Source: Quercus robur (Eukaryota; Streptophyta; Magnoliopsida; Fagales; Fagaceae). From it: a stretch of 64,000 nucleotides of DNA. The position numbers and the translations under genes are program-made. Below, piece by piece: positions 1 through 10,058 of the stretch. The DNA is taken from the NCBI RefSeq assembly GCF_932294415.1, contig NC_065538.1, positions 53,418,343 to 53,482,342 of the forward strand, read 5' to 3'. Within the stretch, counting starts at the first letter, position 1. Each line of letters opens with the position of its first letter. The notes under the pieces were generated by a model. That model made no database searches and was not told the origin of the DNA. It worked only from the letters and a program-made list of their open reading frames with translations.

Positions 1-165
1 TTCAGAATGAGAAAAAGGTTATCTTTCAAATTCTTATAAGAATAACAGGGAGGCCAAGAATGTAGCTAATGACAATTAACCAGCAGAATAGCATATGATT
101 CCCTAAAAAAAGATATGAAAAACAAATCCATATTCATAACCAAAAGGAAAGTTCAGACCATTTCA
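1..165. repeat. Local direct repeat, copy 1
   Basis: This stretch matches 1375-1530 at high identity in the same orientation, including AAGAATAACAGG and AATGTAGCTAATG. It is part of the layered duplication of the left end of the window. Confidence 0.75.
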
Positions 166-770
166 ATTGTTAAGTGATTAAGAAGATCAGTGAGAATTTA
201 AAAATTACCAATCAAATGTGATTTGAAAAAGTAAATAAAAGAAAAGAAAGAGACACTGACAGATACTCCAAGTTAAGCAAATTTCCAAGCTCAGGGGGAA
301 CAATTCCAGATTGATTGCTCTCTATGCTCCTGAATATAATCTTAAAGATTATAGTTAAAGCAATTCAAAAATGACATACTTTTACTTTCTAAATGATTGG
401 TGAGAAAGAAAGATACAACAAGAGCATACATTATTTTAAGAGAGGTAATATTTCCCAAGTAGGTTGGAATTGGTCCTGATAAGTTGTTCATAGAGATGGA
501 CCGGCAGTGAATTTATTTAAATCAGTTGGAATGAGCAATTATTGCCTAACTTGGACTTGAACTCAGAAGTCACTTATAGATATTCCAACTGCATAGAACC
601 CCATTCATGGGGTATATTACCACTAAGGTAATAAGTAAAAAAATAAATAATGGCTACTCTTCTTACATAGATTTCAGTTTGGGTAGCTTCGCTAGAGCCG
701 GTGGAAGTGTACCAGCAAGACCTTGCCCTCTAAGAAATCTGTATGACAAGGATTTTTACCGGAGAAAAAA
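1..770 (-). pseudogene. LRR exons of an LRR-malectin receptor kinase (remnant)
   Basis: Minus-strand LRR exons separated by introns. About 770-680 encodes RGQGLAGTLPPALAKLPKL, about 640-560 encodes YLSGNIPHEWGSMQL, about 497-440 encodes NNLSGPIPTYLGNI, and about 345-285 encodes SGIVPPELGNLLNLEYL. This is the extracellular LRR order of the plant LRR-VIII/malectin receptor kinases (RFK1, At1g53430-like), which bind cell-surface ligands. No signal-peptide exon is seen upstream, and malectin and kinase exons would lie beyond the left edge. The 250-500 stretch, intron included, is closely matched on the opposite strand at 39,050-39,330. Frames are interrupted between blocks, so I call a remnant, but a gene continuing leftwards cannot be excluded. 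Confidence 0.7.
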
Positions 771-855
771 ATTTAATGCAATTTGAATAACTTCATGCCA
801 CAAATTTCAGAGGAGAAACATAGAAAATAAATGAAAAATCTTTTAAAACAACAGG

Positions 856-1175
856 AACATGAAAATTAATTCAAGTCCGTACACATTTGGAAGGATATTC
901 CACACCAATTAGAATAAAAAACCAACGGGGTACAGCTTAGACTACCAAGAAAGGCATTCAAAATTATACAAAATTTAAAAGTCTAGTTAAAAAAAATCAA
1001 TAACATTCAAGAACCAGGAAATTCCAAAAAGCAAGAGACCAAATAAAATCCAAAAAGAAGTTTTTCATTACAAACAAGAACCAAATCAACAGGAACTTGC
1101 AATTCAATTCAAACAAATCAGAATCCAAAAAAAAAACCCATTAGTCTAAACCATATGAAAGCACAAAAAAATCTC
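856..1175. repeat. Duplicated non-coding module, copy 1
   Basis: About 315 bp beginning ACATGAAAATTAATTCAAGT that recurs at 2763-3090, with partial copies at 55,450-55,575 and 58,750-58,865. The 3' end abuts the TPR exon at 1180. It is probably flanking or intron sequence of a duplicated TPR locus. Confidence 0.75.
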
Positions 1176-1179
1176 TGAC

Positions 1180-1240
1180 CTGAACATGTTTAGCCCTGAC
1201 ATAGGGAGAATCACCAGCAGGCACTTTATGTATTAAGTGA
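1180..1240 (-). pseudogene. SDI1/MS5-like TPR protein, first conserved exon
   Basis: Minus-strand translation gives HKVPAGDSPYVRAKHVQ followed directly by a GT donor (1179-1178). This is the start of the conserved region in plant TPR proteins of the SDI1 (sulfur-deficiency induced)/MS5-POLLENLESS3 family, where HKVP-GDSPYVRAKH leads into the TPR units. The next exon of that family (FWSAINAGD) is not downstream of it. It occurs instead upstream at 2484-2572 and again at 55 kb, so this is an orphan exon of a broken tandem copy. The translation before HKVP is plausible but its start is not defined. Confidence 0.6.
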
Positions 1241-1374
1241 TTTTTGTGTCGCAATGTTATGGTTTCTCCTATGTCGCTCGAATATTATGATAAAGTGGAA
1301 ACACAAGGATTTACATTAGTTAGTAGTAGCATCATAAAATGAATTGATTTTCCGGATATATAAAATTAGCTATT

Positions 1375-1530
1375 ACAAAATGAGGAAAATGATATCTTTC
1401 AAATTCTTACAAGAATAACAGGAAGGCCAAAAATGTAGCTAATGGCTATTAGCCAGAAGAATAGCATATTATTCCCTAAATAAAGATATGAAAAACAAAT
1501 CCAGATTCATAACCACAAGAAAGTAATGTC
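1375..1530. repeat. Local direct repeat, copy 2
   Basis: Second copy of the 1-165 sequence, about 1.37 kb away in direct orientation. Confidence 0.75.
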
Positions 1531-1534
1531 AGTG

Positions 1535-2020
1535 TTTGTTGGCTTTGTAAGTCCACACTCTCTAAATGACAGTTAACATATTAACACTAACTTCAAAAGT
1601 GTAAATGTGAGTGGTCTGACAAAAGCAGCCATATCAAAAATATAAAACTACATGGGTAAAAGGTGGTAACCCATCTTCTTTTTTAATAAGTTTTGTCCCC
1701 AAAGGGGGGGGACGACCAGTAATATAGACATCTCAAAGCAAGTATAGTTAGACCCACATTGCAAAATTAAGTGTTTCACTACTTTCCCTCCACTATAGTT
1801 AATCTGTTAATGTGCTTGTCAAACATGTGATAGTAGACATGTCTTGACACAATGACAAAAGTCCGACATGCACTCCATATAGGCATGTCTTGATACTAGT
1901 TCATGTTATCAAATAAATGGAATCAAATAAATGCAGTAATAAATTCATAAATGAAAACAACAGAATCAGTTCCAAAAACTTTTCTCTTTTGTGGAGGAAC
2001 AAAAGTAAATGATGCAAGGC
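1535..2020. other. No gene seen
   Basis: AT-rich sequence with no exon-like translation in either strand. It contains a short run of G (about 1706-1712) and nothing else I can assign. Confidence 0.5.
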
Positions 2021-2026
2021 TCAGAC

Positions 2027-2195
2027 TCAGAATTTATACAAACCATGGTTTCTGGGAATAACAAAACACTGAGGTCCATCATATTGCTTCAGTTCAGACA
2101 CCCCAAAAGGTACCTCAGGCTTGTTTACAGCTAGAGCATACTCAAAAGGACGGAAGAAGCGCCTTTCATATGTGAATGCTGATGGATTAGGGTAC
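2027..2195 (-). CDS. Unrecognised terminal exon
   Basis: After an AG acceptor (TATTATAG at 2196-2203) the minus strand encodes about 55 residues without interruption, then TGA at 2029-2027. The peptide includes YERRFFRPFEYALAVNKPEV and ELKQYDGPQCFVIPRNHG and is compositionally normal, unlike the junk ORFs around it. I do not recognise the family. It lies between two broken TPR exons on the same strand, so it may be the last exon of an unrelated captured or fused gene. No second exon of the same protein was found. Whether it is expressed is unknown. Confidence 0.4.
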
Positions 2196-2483
2196 CTATA
2201 ATAGAACCAGACAAAATGATATTCAGCTTTTTTTTTTATATATATAATTAGAACTCACACAAGAATATGGAATGAACATGCCCTACAGAGCAGGAGATGC
2301 CATTTACATAATTGAGTGTGTATGTAAATAGTTTAGCATATGATAATTAATTCATCTCCTACCCTTGCCATAGAATATTTTTTCCCTTCTTTTTTTCAAA
2401 CTCAACTGTTAACAATTAAACACTCAGCATCAATACAAATTAGAGTGCTCTTAAGCAACAAATATTCAATTTGAAGCATTATC

Positions 2484-2572
2484 AACCAGGTCCCCAGCAT
2501 TTATGGCAGACCAGAACAGGGAAATTGCCTTGCTTGGATTCTTGTCTATCAACTGCAGTTGGAGAAACAAAC
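2484..2572 (-). pseudogene. SDI1/MS5-like TPR exon, frameshifted
   Basis: Minus strand begins MFVSPTAVDR, then loses the frame relative to its sister exon at 54,982-55,213, where the same DNA encodes AISLFWSAINAGDLADSA. Here a small indel after VDR moves the FWSAINAGD codons out of frame. In intact family members this segment is the first TPR helix pair after the HKVP exon. Confidence 0.65.
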
Positions 2573-2762
2573 ATTTAATAATACATAATCAATACAGAAT
2601 GGAAAATAACAAAAATTCAACCATGAAAACTATTAAATTTTGATAGGAGAAAGGTTTTGATCTCTGAAATCTATACGATCATCACAATTCAGATACAGTT
2701 TCTTTGGCTATTCTTAAATTTTTTTGATAAATATTTTTAAGATAAGCTTCCATAACAGAAAC

Positions 2763-3090
2763 ATGAAAATTAATTCAAGTCCGTATACATTTGAAAGGAT
2801 ATTTCACACCAATTAGAATAAAAAACCAAATGGGTACAGCTAAGACTTCCAAGAAAGGCATTCAAAATTATACAAAATTTAAGAGTCTAGTAAATAAAAA
2901 TCAATAACATACAAGAACCAGGAAATTCCAAAAAGCAAGAGACCAAAAAGAAAATCCAAAAACAGCTTTTTCATTACAAACAAGAACCAAATCAACAGGA
3001 ACTTGCAAACAAATCAGAATGCCCCCCCCCCCCCCAAAAAAAAAAAAAAAAACCATTAGTCTAAACCATTTGAAAGCACAAAAAATCCCA
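2763..3090. repeat. Duplicated non-coding module, copy 2
   Basis: Matches 856-1175. In this copy a C run followed by an A run (about 3021-3053) replaces the short A run of copy 1, a local slippage expansion. Confidence 0.75.
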
Positions 3091-3289
3091 TTAGTCTTCG
3101 GTCTTCCTCTCTGACATAGGCGTCATCGGCCTCGACTTCCAAGAAAACCATTACCCTTTCTATTTAAGGAGATCTTAGAGCATTTGAGAAGATTGGAAAC
3201 TTTCTAGATAACTTTTTCATCACCGTAGTCTGCAGAAACAGAAAAATTAAATTCATTAAGAATTTCAAAATTAAAAACCCGTTTGAAGA

Positions 3290-3500
3290 GAGAGGATCAG
3301 ATTTTCTGGGGAAAATCTTTGAACCCGTTTCTTGAATTGAATCTGTCTGTCTTTGTGGTAAGGAAAACCACTTTCTTGAGGGAAAATTTTCTGCTTTTGA
3401 AGATGGGTTGAGTTATCTGGGAAAGTGTGAGAAAGTGGGAGAATTTTTTCAGAGAGAAAAGTGAAGAGAGAGAAATTGAAAAGACTAGCCGTTTTTATAT
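3290..3500. repeat. Duplicated module shared with 59.0 kb
   Basis: The 210 bp starting near TCTGGGGAAAATCTTTGAAC are repeated at 59,030-59,230 in the same orientation. The pair links the left end of the window to the 55-60 kb block. Confidence 0.75.
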
Positions 3501-3539
3501 ATGAGTATGTGTGCGTTTGTTTCAGCTTTATATTTACTA

Positions 3540-3930
3540 GCCGTTGCACGTGCGACTTTCTTCGATACAAACCCAAAATAAAATGCTGATTTTCAAATAT
3601 TTTTTGGCAAATAAAAAATTAGTGTTCTTTTCTTCATCCCCTTCTTCTTTGTGCTCTCAAAATACCAATCTGATGGAAGAACTATTTAAAATTTCTTTTA
3701 GAAAGTAATGAAAATAATTCATTAAAGAATCTTTGTTCTTATGTTTTAAAAAATTAAAATGGTTTATTTGTTTATATAGTTTTTCTCTCAATAATATTAT
3801 CATTTAGTCCAAAACAAAAATCATTTTATTTTTGTGTCTTAATATCTCATATTTTGTATTGATATTTTAAATTTTAATACTACTTTTTCTTTTTAAATTT
3901 ATAATATTCAATATTTATTATGAAATTAAT
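3540..3930. repeat. AT-rich duplicated block, copy 1
   Basis: Begins at the junction TAGCCGTTGCACGTGCGACT and runs through AATACCAAT and TTTTCTCTCAAT. It recurs in part at 4145-4440 and at 59,270-60,060, and serves as an empty-site reference for the MITE at 59,536. No coding potential was seen. Confidence 0.7.
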
Positions 3931-4144
3931 TCATTTCAAATAAATAATATTCATGATGAACAAACTCACTTAATGCTAAGAAGTAAAAAATTACTATAAC
4001 TTTTTTAAGCTTTGATTCATTTATAAGTTGTAAATAACACACATTCAATTAAAAATTTTCACATGCCAAGTAATTCTTGTAAGTGAAATTGTTATTGCAT
4101 GGAACTCATGTGCAAGTCAGCAAGTGATTAGGACAAGAAAAAAA

Positions 4145-4440
4145 TATTGATTTTTCTTTCTAAAAAAATACTAATTTTCAAATATATTTTTGGTGAATAA
4201 AAAATTTTTGTTCTTTTTTTCACCCCTTTTTTTTTGTGCTTTCAAAATACCAATTGATGGAAGAACCATTTAAAAGAATTTTTGTTTTTATGTTATAAAA
4301 AATTAAAATGGTTGGTTTATCTGTTTGTGTGGTTTTCCTCTCAATGATATTATCATGTAGCCCAAAAAGAGAAAAAAAACCATCTATATATTTTTGTCTC
4401 AATATCTCATGTTTTTGAACCAAGGTCTTCATCTGCATGT
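4145..4440. repeat. AT-rich duplicated block, copy 2
   Basis: Diverged direct copy of about 3570-3870. The order of short motifs is kept (CAAATATATTTTTGG, GTGCTTTCAAAATACCAATT, TATTATCATGTAGCCC). Confidence 0.65.
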
Positions 4441-4807
4441 TTTTGTGTCAGAATATGCTGATGGATTGTTGCTCCTATCACCCTTGCCTAAGGATGTAAG
4501 TTAATTCTTTCTATGCCTATTTTCAGAAGTTGGTTTCCTTCAAATTCATGCAACGCCTCTGCTATATGACTGTATTGAGGGTGGCCACTTTTTTTTTTTC
4601 TTTTTTTTCATATTTTAGTAATTTTGATAGTGAATTCATTTGACATGATGAATTATAAACAATTTATTTATTTATTATTACATATTTATAGATAAATCTA
4701 CAACTACCATCCGATTTGTAGATGCATCTGCTCATAATCCCATTGTTATGGTTTTGTATTATCATGAACCTTAATAGTTCCTTTTCTGTTTTACTTTTTA
4801 GAAACTA

Positions 4808-4962
4808 TGCCACAACATTTTCACAACAAATCATAAGTGGCACGTCGTTACAGGTTGTTATTGGTGGGCAAAAAAACAATTTAAGTGATAGGTTTAAATT
4901 TCAACCAATAACAACTTACTACTTATGATTTGTTGTAAAAATGTTGTAAATGTAACACTTCT
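4808..4962. mobile_element. MITE family M1, copy 1
   Basis: Palindromic element. The left arm CACAACATTTTCACAACAAA pairs with the right arm TTTGTTGTAAAAATGTTGT, and the inner GGTTGTTATTGGT pairs with ACCAATAACAAC. The same element recurs at 20,756-20,883 (left-truncated) and 61,208-61,381. It has no coding capacity. Superfamily not assigned because no clear target duplication was seen. Confidence 0.75.
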
Positions 4963-5940
4963 CTTTACTTTTTGGTTTTTTTAAAATGACTTCTCTTAAT
5001 TCTTGGGATTTTACTACAAGCAGGAAGGTCAGGATTTCGCTACAAAGGTAATAAGAAGAAGAAGAGCAAGGGGGATAATGCACTTCTAGCCCTGTTTCAA
5101 TGTCCCATGATTTATTTATTTATTTATTATTATTTTTTTCTATTGATGTCCCATGAAATTTAGTTGGTTTGATCTGTTTTGTACATAATATGAGCAGAAT
5201 TCATAATTATAAACATGATGGTCCAAGACTGGCGTCCATCGTCTTATATTACAAAAAGAACGGAAAACCAATGACAGCGCATTTCGTAAATTCTTTTAAT
5301 TTGATGCTATCTCATTATTTATAGTGTCTACAATTTTTTTTGGATGATCCAATATAAGTTGATGAAATAGTACCTTCGGGGAAAAAAATTACAAATGCAT
5401 CAATTTAAATTTTCATACCCTTGATAATTTTTCTTTTCCCATTTTTTTTTCTTTGGTGTCTGGATATGCATAAGAATTTTACGAAGTTATGCCAGACTTG
5501 TTAAAAAACTTGTTTGATTTGTTCACTAGGGACTGGGAGTATCCAACAAATTGAAGCGAGGAACTGACTCAGCTTTTAAGGTTGTGTGGGACTGGGAAAA
5601 AGAGAGCGTGACATGGGAAAGCCTGGGAAGTTATGGAAAGATGGTCCATCAAGTTGCAGGCCATTGATCACAGTTGTAGTGACAAAATGGATTTTTTGTA
5701 ATAAATAGTAAGGATTGTCTTCTAATTTTTATGGTGCCTCTTAGAGCTTCATTAAACTGAACTCAATATCTTGGATGTCTTCACCTGCATTATTGCTAAT
5801 TCAGCATGTCCTCTTTCACCATTTTATTAGGCACCAAACCTCAGAAAAATTGTTTTGTGTGTGAATGTGTCTAAAGTGTTGTGATAACTATGCTCTCATA
5901 TGGCTACTGTCAAATCCGGTCTTATTTGGAAGGGCTTCTA
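4963..5940. other. Intergenic, nothing recognised
   Basis: AT-rich sequence with several T runs. Short ORFs here lack family resemblance. No RNA gene or element end was recognised. Confidence 0.45.
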
Positions 5941-6743
5941 GGCTTTTGCAATAGTTTCATGTTGATAATTACTGACATCAAGGGATGGCAATTTTTATCC
6001 ATATCCATGAACCCACCCATTACCCATCTTATTTGGATAAGTCTTAACCCAACCCATTTGAATATTTGGGTTAAATGGTAAAGACCCATTTAGTTATTTA
6101 ATTAGATGGGTCTAAATAGATAATCCCACTAATACCCACTAAACCCATCTAAAATTTAAATAAACAACATAAAATCTAAATTTCTAGAAAATGACTAAAA
6201 TACCCCTAAAACTTAAAAAATGACCAAAATGACCAAAATACTTAAAAAATGACCAAAATACCCCCAAAACCTGAAAATTACCAAAATACCCCCAAAACAA
6301 AAAAAAAGACCAAAATACCCCTGAAACTCCAAAAAATGACCAAAATACCCCCAAAACCCAACAAATGACCAAAATACCCCCGAAACCTAAAAATTACCAA
6401 AATACCCCCAAAATCCAAAAAATGACCAAAATACCTCTGAAACCCATAAAATAACCAAAATACCCCTAAGACCTAAAAATCACTAAAATACCACCAAAAC
6501 CCAAAATTTACCAAAATACCCCCGAAATCTAAAAATGACCAAAATATTTCCAAAACCCAAAAAATAACCAAAATACCCTTGAAACCCAAAAAAATGACCA
6601 AAATACTCCCAAAACCCAAAAAATGACCAAAATACCTCTGAAACCCAAAAAATGACCAAAATACCACCAAAACCCAAAAACTGACCAAAATACCCCCGAA
6701 ATCTAAAAATGACCAAAATACTTCCAAAACTATTGCAAAAGCC
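5941..6743. mobile_element. Inverted-repeat-bounded element holding a minisatellite
   Basis: A perfect 17-bp inverted repeat (GGCTTTTGCAATAGTTT at 5941-5957, its complement at 6727-6743) brackets an 800-bp interval that contains a tandem repeat. The arms may extend outwards imperfectly through a TTGGAA motif, and the right arm is followed by TAGTG. The interval starts with AAGGGATGGCAATTTTTATC and ACCCA-rich sequence of a kind often seen in plant hAT MITEs. No convincing target duplication was found, so the superfamily is open. Confidence 0.5.
6185..6725. repeat. Minisatellite, about 27-28 bp unit
   Basis: About twenty imperfect units of the type AATGACCAAAATACCCCCAA, each followed by an AACCC-like step. 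The plus strand is almost free of G, so the strands are strongly A/C versus T/G biased. The apparent minus-strand ORFs rich in FWSFFGF are translations of the repeat and are not genes. Confidence 0.9.
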
Positions 6744-6749
6744 TTATTC

Positions 6750-8420
6750 CAAGTATTTTTTTAGTGGTGATCAAATTTTTTACTAAGTACCGTTGGTATA
6801 TGATTGATGTAAAATCATATTCCATAACGATGATCATTTTTAAATATATGATAACAAATGTAATAATCCTAAAACCACAGCACGTGTTATTATATAAAAT
6901 CACGGTTCATTGTATCCATGGTATTTTTATAGTGTTCTGATGATGTTCCTGTCAAACTCAAATTGTAAGCTTAATAACAATTTGAGATTGGACTAAAAGT
7001 ATGACCACTGAAGAGGTCGGTGGATGTGTATTTTGGTGTGTGTGTGCGTGTATAGTCATATAGACTATAGAGCATGTGAGGTCGTGAACTAAAAGGAGCG
7101 GAAGATTCTAATGATGAGCCTTTCGGCATTGTGCAACACAAGACCCAAGTCGTTCGTAACTTAAAATGGTGGTATGAACTACGAAGGAGGGGATGAATCT
7201 TAAAAATTTATGCTACATGGAGGTCAAATCACTAGTAGAGAAGGAATAAAGCTATATGAGGATGCTCAAGATTAGGTAGTGTTACGTAGCACTGAAATCA
7301 CTAATATGAAAGGGCAATGCTAAAAAGAGGACGTCAGAGTTGGATAAAGAAAATATGGTTTACTAATTCTAAACCTCAAGTTCTAAACCTCAACTCTAAT
7401 ATACTAGTAGAGTTATCTAGTATATTAGAATTGTCTAATTTTCGGTCAACTCTACTCTATTCCCCCTCAATCCTAACTAGTGGTCTTAGGATACATTTTT
7501 TCTTAAATACAAAAAAAGTATTGTATCTTAGGATTCTTTCATATAAAGATAATTACTATTTTACACTTCCAGATGTATAATATTTCACACAATATCCACA
7601 CTTTTATATCAGGTGTCCATATTTTACATATATGATAGAAAGAGTGTTGACATTGTTGGATGTGAAACAACCAAAGCCCTTGTATAAATTTGTTGACAGC
7701 TGCCTCTCAAGTAAATTTAATGATGAATAAAACTCCATTAGAAATATCTATTGATGACTTGAAAATTAAATAATTAAAGTATAACAATGCCCAATTGTAG
7801 AGTATTTTATCATCTAATATATAGAGAAGTATATTCTTCCAACATTGTTAGCAACAATTTTTAGAACGATTATAAGTTGAATAGAGATGGAGATGGTAGT
7901 TGAAAGAGAAGATTTCTTTATGTAATTTACACTAGATGAGATCCAACCAAACTAAATTTCATAAGATTAAGGTTCTTATAATTGGTGCCCTAAAAATTAA
8001 AAGATGAGGAATCAAATAATGAGGGAATTAGTCTAGGCTTCAAAGGAATGGATAGACAAAGATGATAGTGCACATGATAAGGTCAAATGAGAGAAAATAA
8101 TTAAGGTGATGTATTACATTGGGCTATGCATGGTAATATGGATGCATAGAGGCACTTTAAGTGAAAAAGGTTGTGAATTCAAAATTCTTTTATGTGCAAT
8201 CTTTACATTGATGAGGATAGAATCCAAACTATATATGTGTGTAAATTATTAAAATGAGATGGGGGTTTGTATAGCCATTTAAGGTTGGAAAAACCAACAC
8301 AATTGTGCATGTAAATCCAAGTAGTTGATCTTCTACTTAATTTTGTTAGGTAAAAGGGAAATAAGAAGGGGGAGATAGAGAAAAAGCAAGAGAGTTGCGT
8401 GTGTGTGTGAGAGAGAGATG
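6750..8420. other. Intergenic, nothing recognised
   Basis: AT-rich sequence without exon-like translations. TTTTTATAGTG near 6932 and TTTTTTTAGTG near 6757 could be ends of CACTA-like MITEs, but no matching CACTA start was found. Confidence 0.4.
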
Positions 8421-8424
8421 ATAG

Positions 8425-8520
8425 GGCAGCCAAAGCACCATTACAATTTAATAAAAATCCCTCATGAAAGTATGATTGTAGACAAACAATCAATGAAATA
8501 CACCAATAATTGGAAACCTT
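8425..8520. repeat. Direct repeat flanking a MITE, copy 1
   Basis: GCCAAAGCACCAT to ATTGGAAACCT resembles 9025-9120 (CCCAAAGCATCGT to ATTGGCAACCT). The two copies enclose the MITE at 8541-9012. Confidence 0.6.
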
Positions 8521-8540
8521 ATTCTAAGGCAAATACTTAG

Positions 8541-9012
8541 AGTCTGTTTGGTTAGAGAGTTCAAAAAATATCTTTTAGTGTTTAAATATTGAAAACTGTG
8601 AGCTCTAAAACAAAATGTTTGGTAGGAGAGTTTAACAAAGAATATTTGAGTTACAATTCTTAATTTAGAGTGCTTAAAGACTGTATTTTGAGAACACTTC
8701 AAGAGGTGCTTTCAATTTTCAAGTAACAATTTTGAATGATATTGTTGTGAACTTTTTTTTTTTATTTAATTGTGGGACCTAGATGATGTAGACAATAGAT
8801 AAAACACACATTTTTTTGAAAAGCAAACACGTAATCATACTAAACACTCAATTGTATTTTTTCACTTTTGAAAATATGTTATTAGAAACATGGTACCATA
8901 CACATTTTTTGCATTAAGAGTACTTCAAACACTAATTTTTATAACACTTTTTAAACCACAATTTTCACATTATTTTAAAAACTAATACCTAAACTCTCTT
9001 AACAAACGAACC
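8541..9012. mobile_element. MITE with GTTTGGTTAGAGAGTT ends
   Basis: Left end AGTCTGTTTGGTTAGAGAGT is matched in inverse orientation by the right end AACTCTCTTAACAAACGAAC. Flanks are CTTAG and CTTAAG, a weak duplication. The 470-bp interior is AT-rich and non-coding. The ends resemble those of hAT-type MITEs common in trees. Confidence 0.65.
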
Positions 9013-9024
9013 CTTAAGGACTTT

Positions 9025-9120
9025 GATACGGCACCCAAAGCATCGTCATAACTTATTACATATCTTTGAGTTTGACTGTAGTCAAATAATCAAATGAAAT
9101 ACACAAAAAATTGGCAACCT
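9025..9120. repeat. Direct repeat flanking a MITE, copy 2
   Basis: Second copy of the 8425-8520 sequence. LINE A's poly(A) tail abuts its right end. Confidence 0.6.
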
Positions 9121-9296
9121 TTTTTTTTGAGAATAAATGGTAGAAATTTATTCAAAGAAAAAATAAGTTTATACAACCATGCCAGCTAAACCTGGACTAG
9201 CTAATAGCTTTCTCTTCACCAACAAAACAGCAACTATAAACAAATAAGTTACAGCAAGGGATGTCAAAGAAAAAAACAAGACTATCTAACTATTCC

Positions 9297-9812
9297 TCAA
9301 GACAAAGCTTCATAATTAGCTTCCAAATATTCTAAAGCATGGGCTAGAACAGACATGGCTAGAAAATGGGGATCAAGTCGTGGAGTACCAAAGCGAGCCT
9401 CATTCCGCTTATTCCAAATCATCCAGCTAATTGTGAAAAATATTGCAATCTTTGGGTCATTTTTTCTTTGCATTATTTGATCAACCACATCCACAAATGA
9501 GAAATTTGTGCAATGAGTCATGATCTCCCTCAAGCATGAAGACATCCAAACCTTGTCAGAATATGTACATCTTACAAGGACATGGTCTATTGACTCCACC
9601 CCATCCTCACAATATTCACATCCAGCATCAAACAAAATTTTCCTTCTAGTTAGGTTAGCTTTAGTAGGCAGTATATCTCTACAAGCTCTCCAAATGAAAG
9701 TTTTGATTTTATTACATACCTTGACCACCCATATCGCTTTCCAAATTTTATTGCTCTGTGAGTGATTGGATGATTGGCCATGAGAAGATCTCACTTGTTG
9801 AGTTTGGATCAT
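9297..9812 (-). pseudogene. LINE A ORF2, zf-RVT segment
   Basis: Contains KIWKAIWVVKVCNKIKTFIW followed by a Cys/His cluster (CEYC, SIDHVLVRC), the reverse-transcriptase zinc-binding domain at the C-terminal side of plant LINE ORF2. The open segment ends at ALEYLEANYEALS, just where the linker to RNase H normally begins, so the RNase H is lost. The stretch 9813-10,058 is readable only with stops (VKSAYKM, DHVFLPHEAEVIKSIPL). Confidence 0.85.
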
Positions 9813-10058
9813 CTTATATGCACTTTTTACCGAATATTCACCCGTGTTTTGTTATGCCCAAATTTGGATGTCTTGCCCCACTCTATTGCTCAATGGGATG
9901 GATTTAATAACCTCAGCTTCATGTGGGAGGAATACATGATCAATCATGGATACTCGCCACGATCTTATAGATGGATCAATGAGGTTATCCACAGTGGCTA
10001 TTGTTGACATTGTGGAGCATGGGGTTACCACCTTGAATGATGGTGGGGTTGGAAGCCA

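Noticed and set aside
6184-6727. Three minus-strand ORFs of FWSFFGFGGIL-type protein
   Set aside because: They are translations of the 27-28 bp minisatellite in two frames and have no codon or domain signal.
6757-6938. CACTA-type element ends (TTTTTAGTG twice)
   Set aside because: Both sites have the same orientation and no CACTA-starting partner was found, so no element can be delimited.
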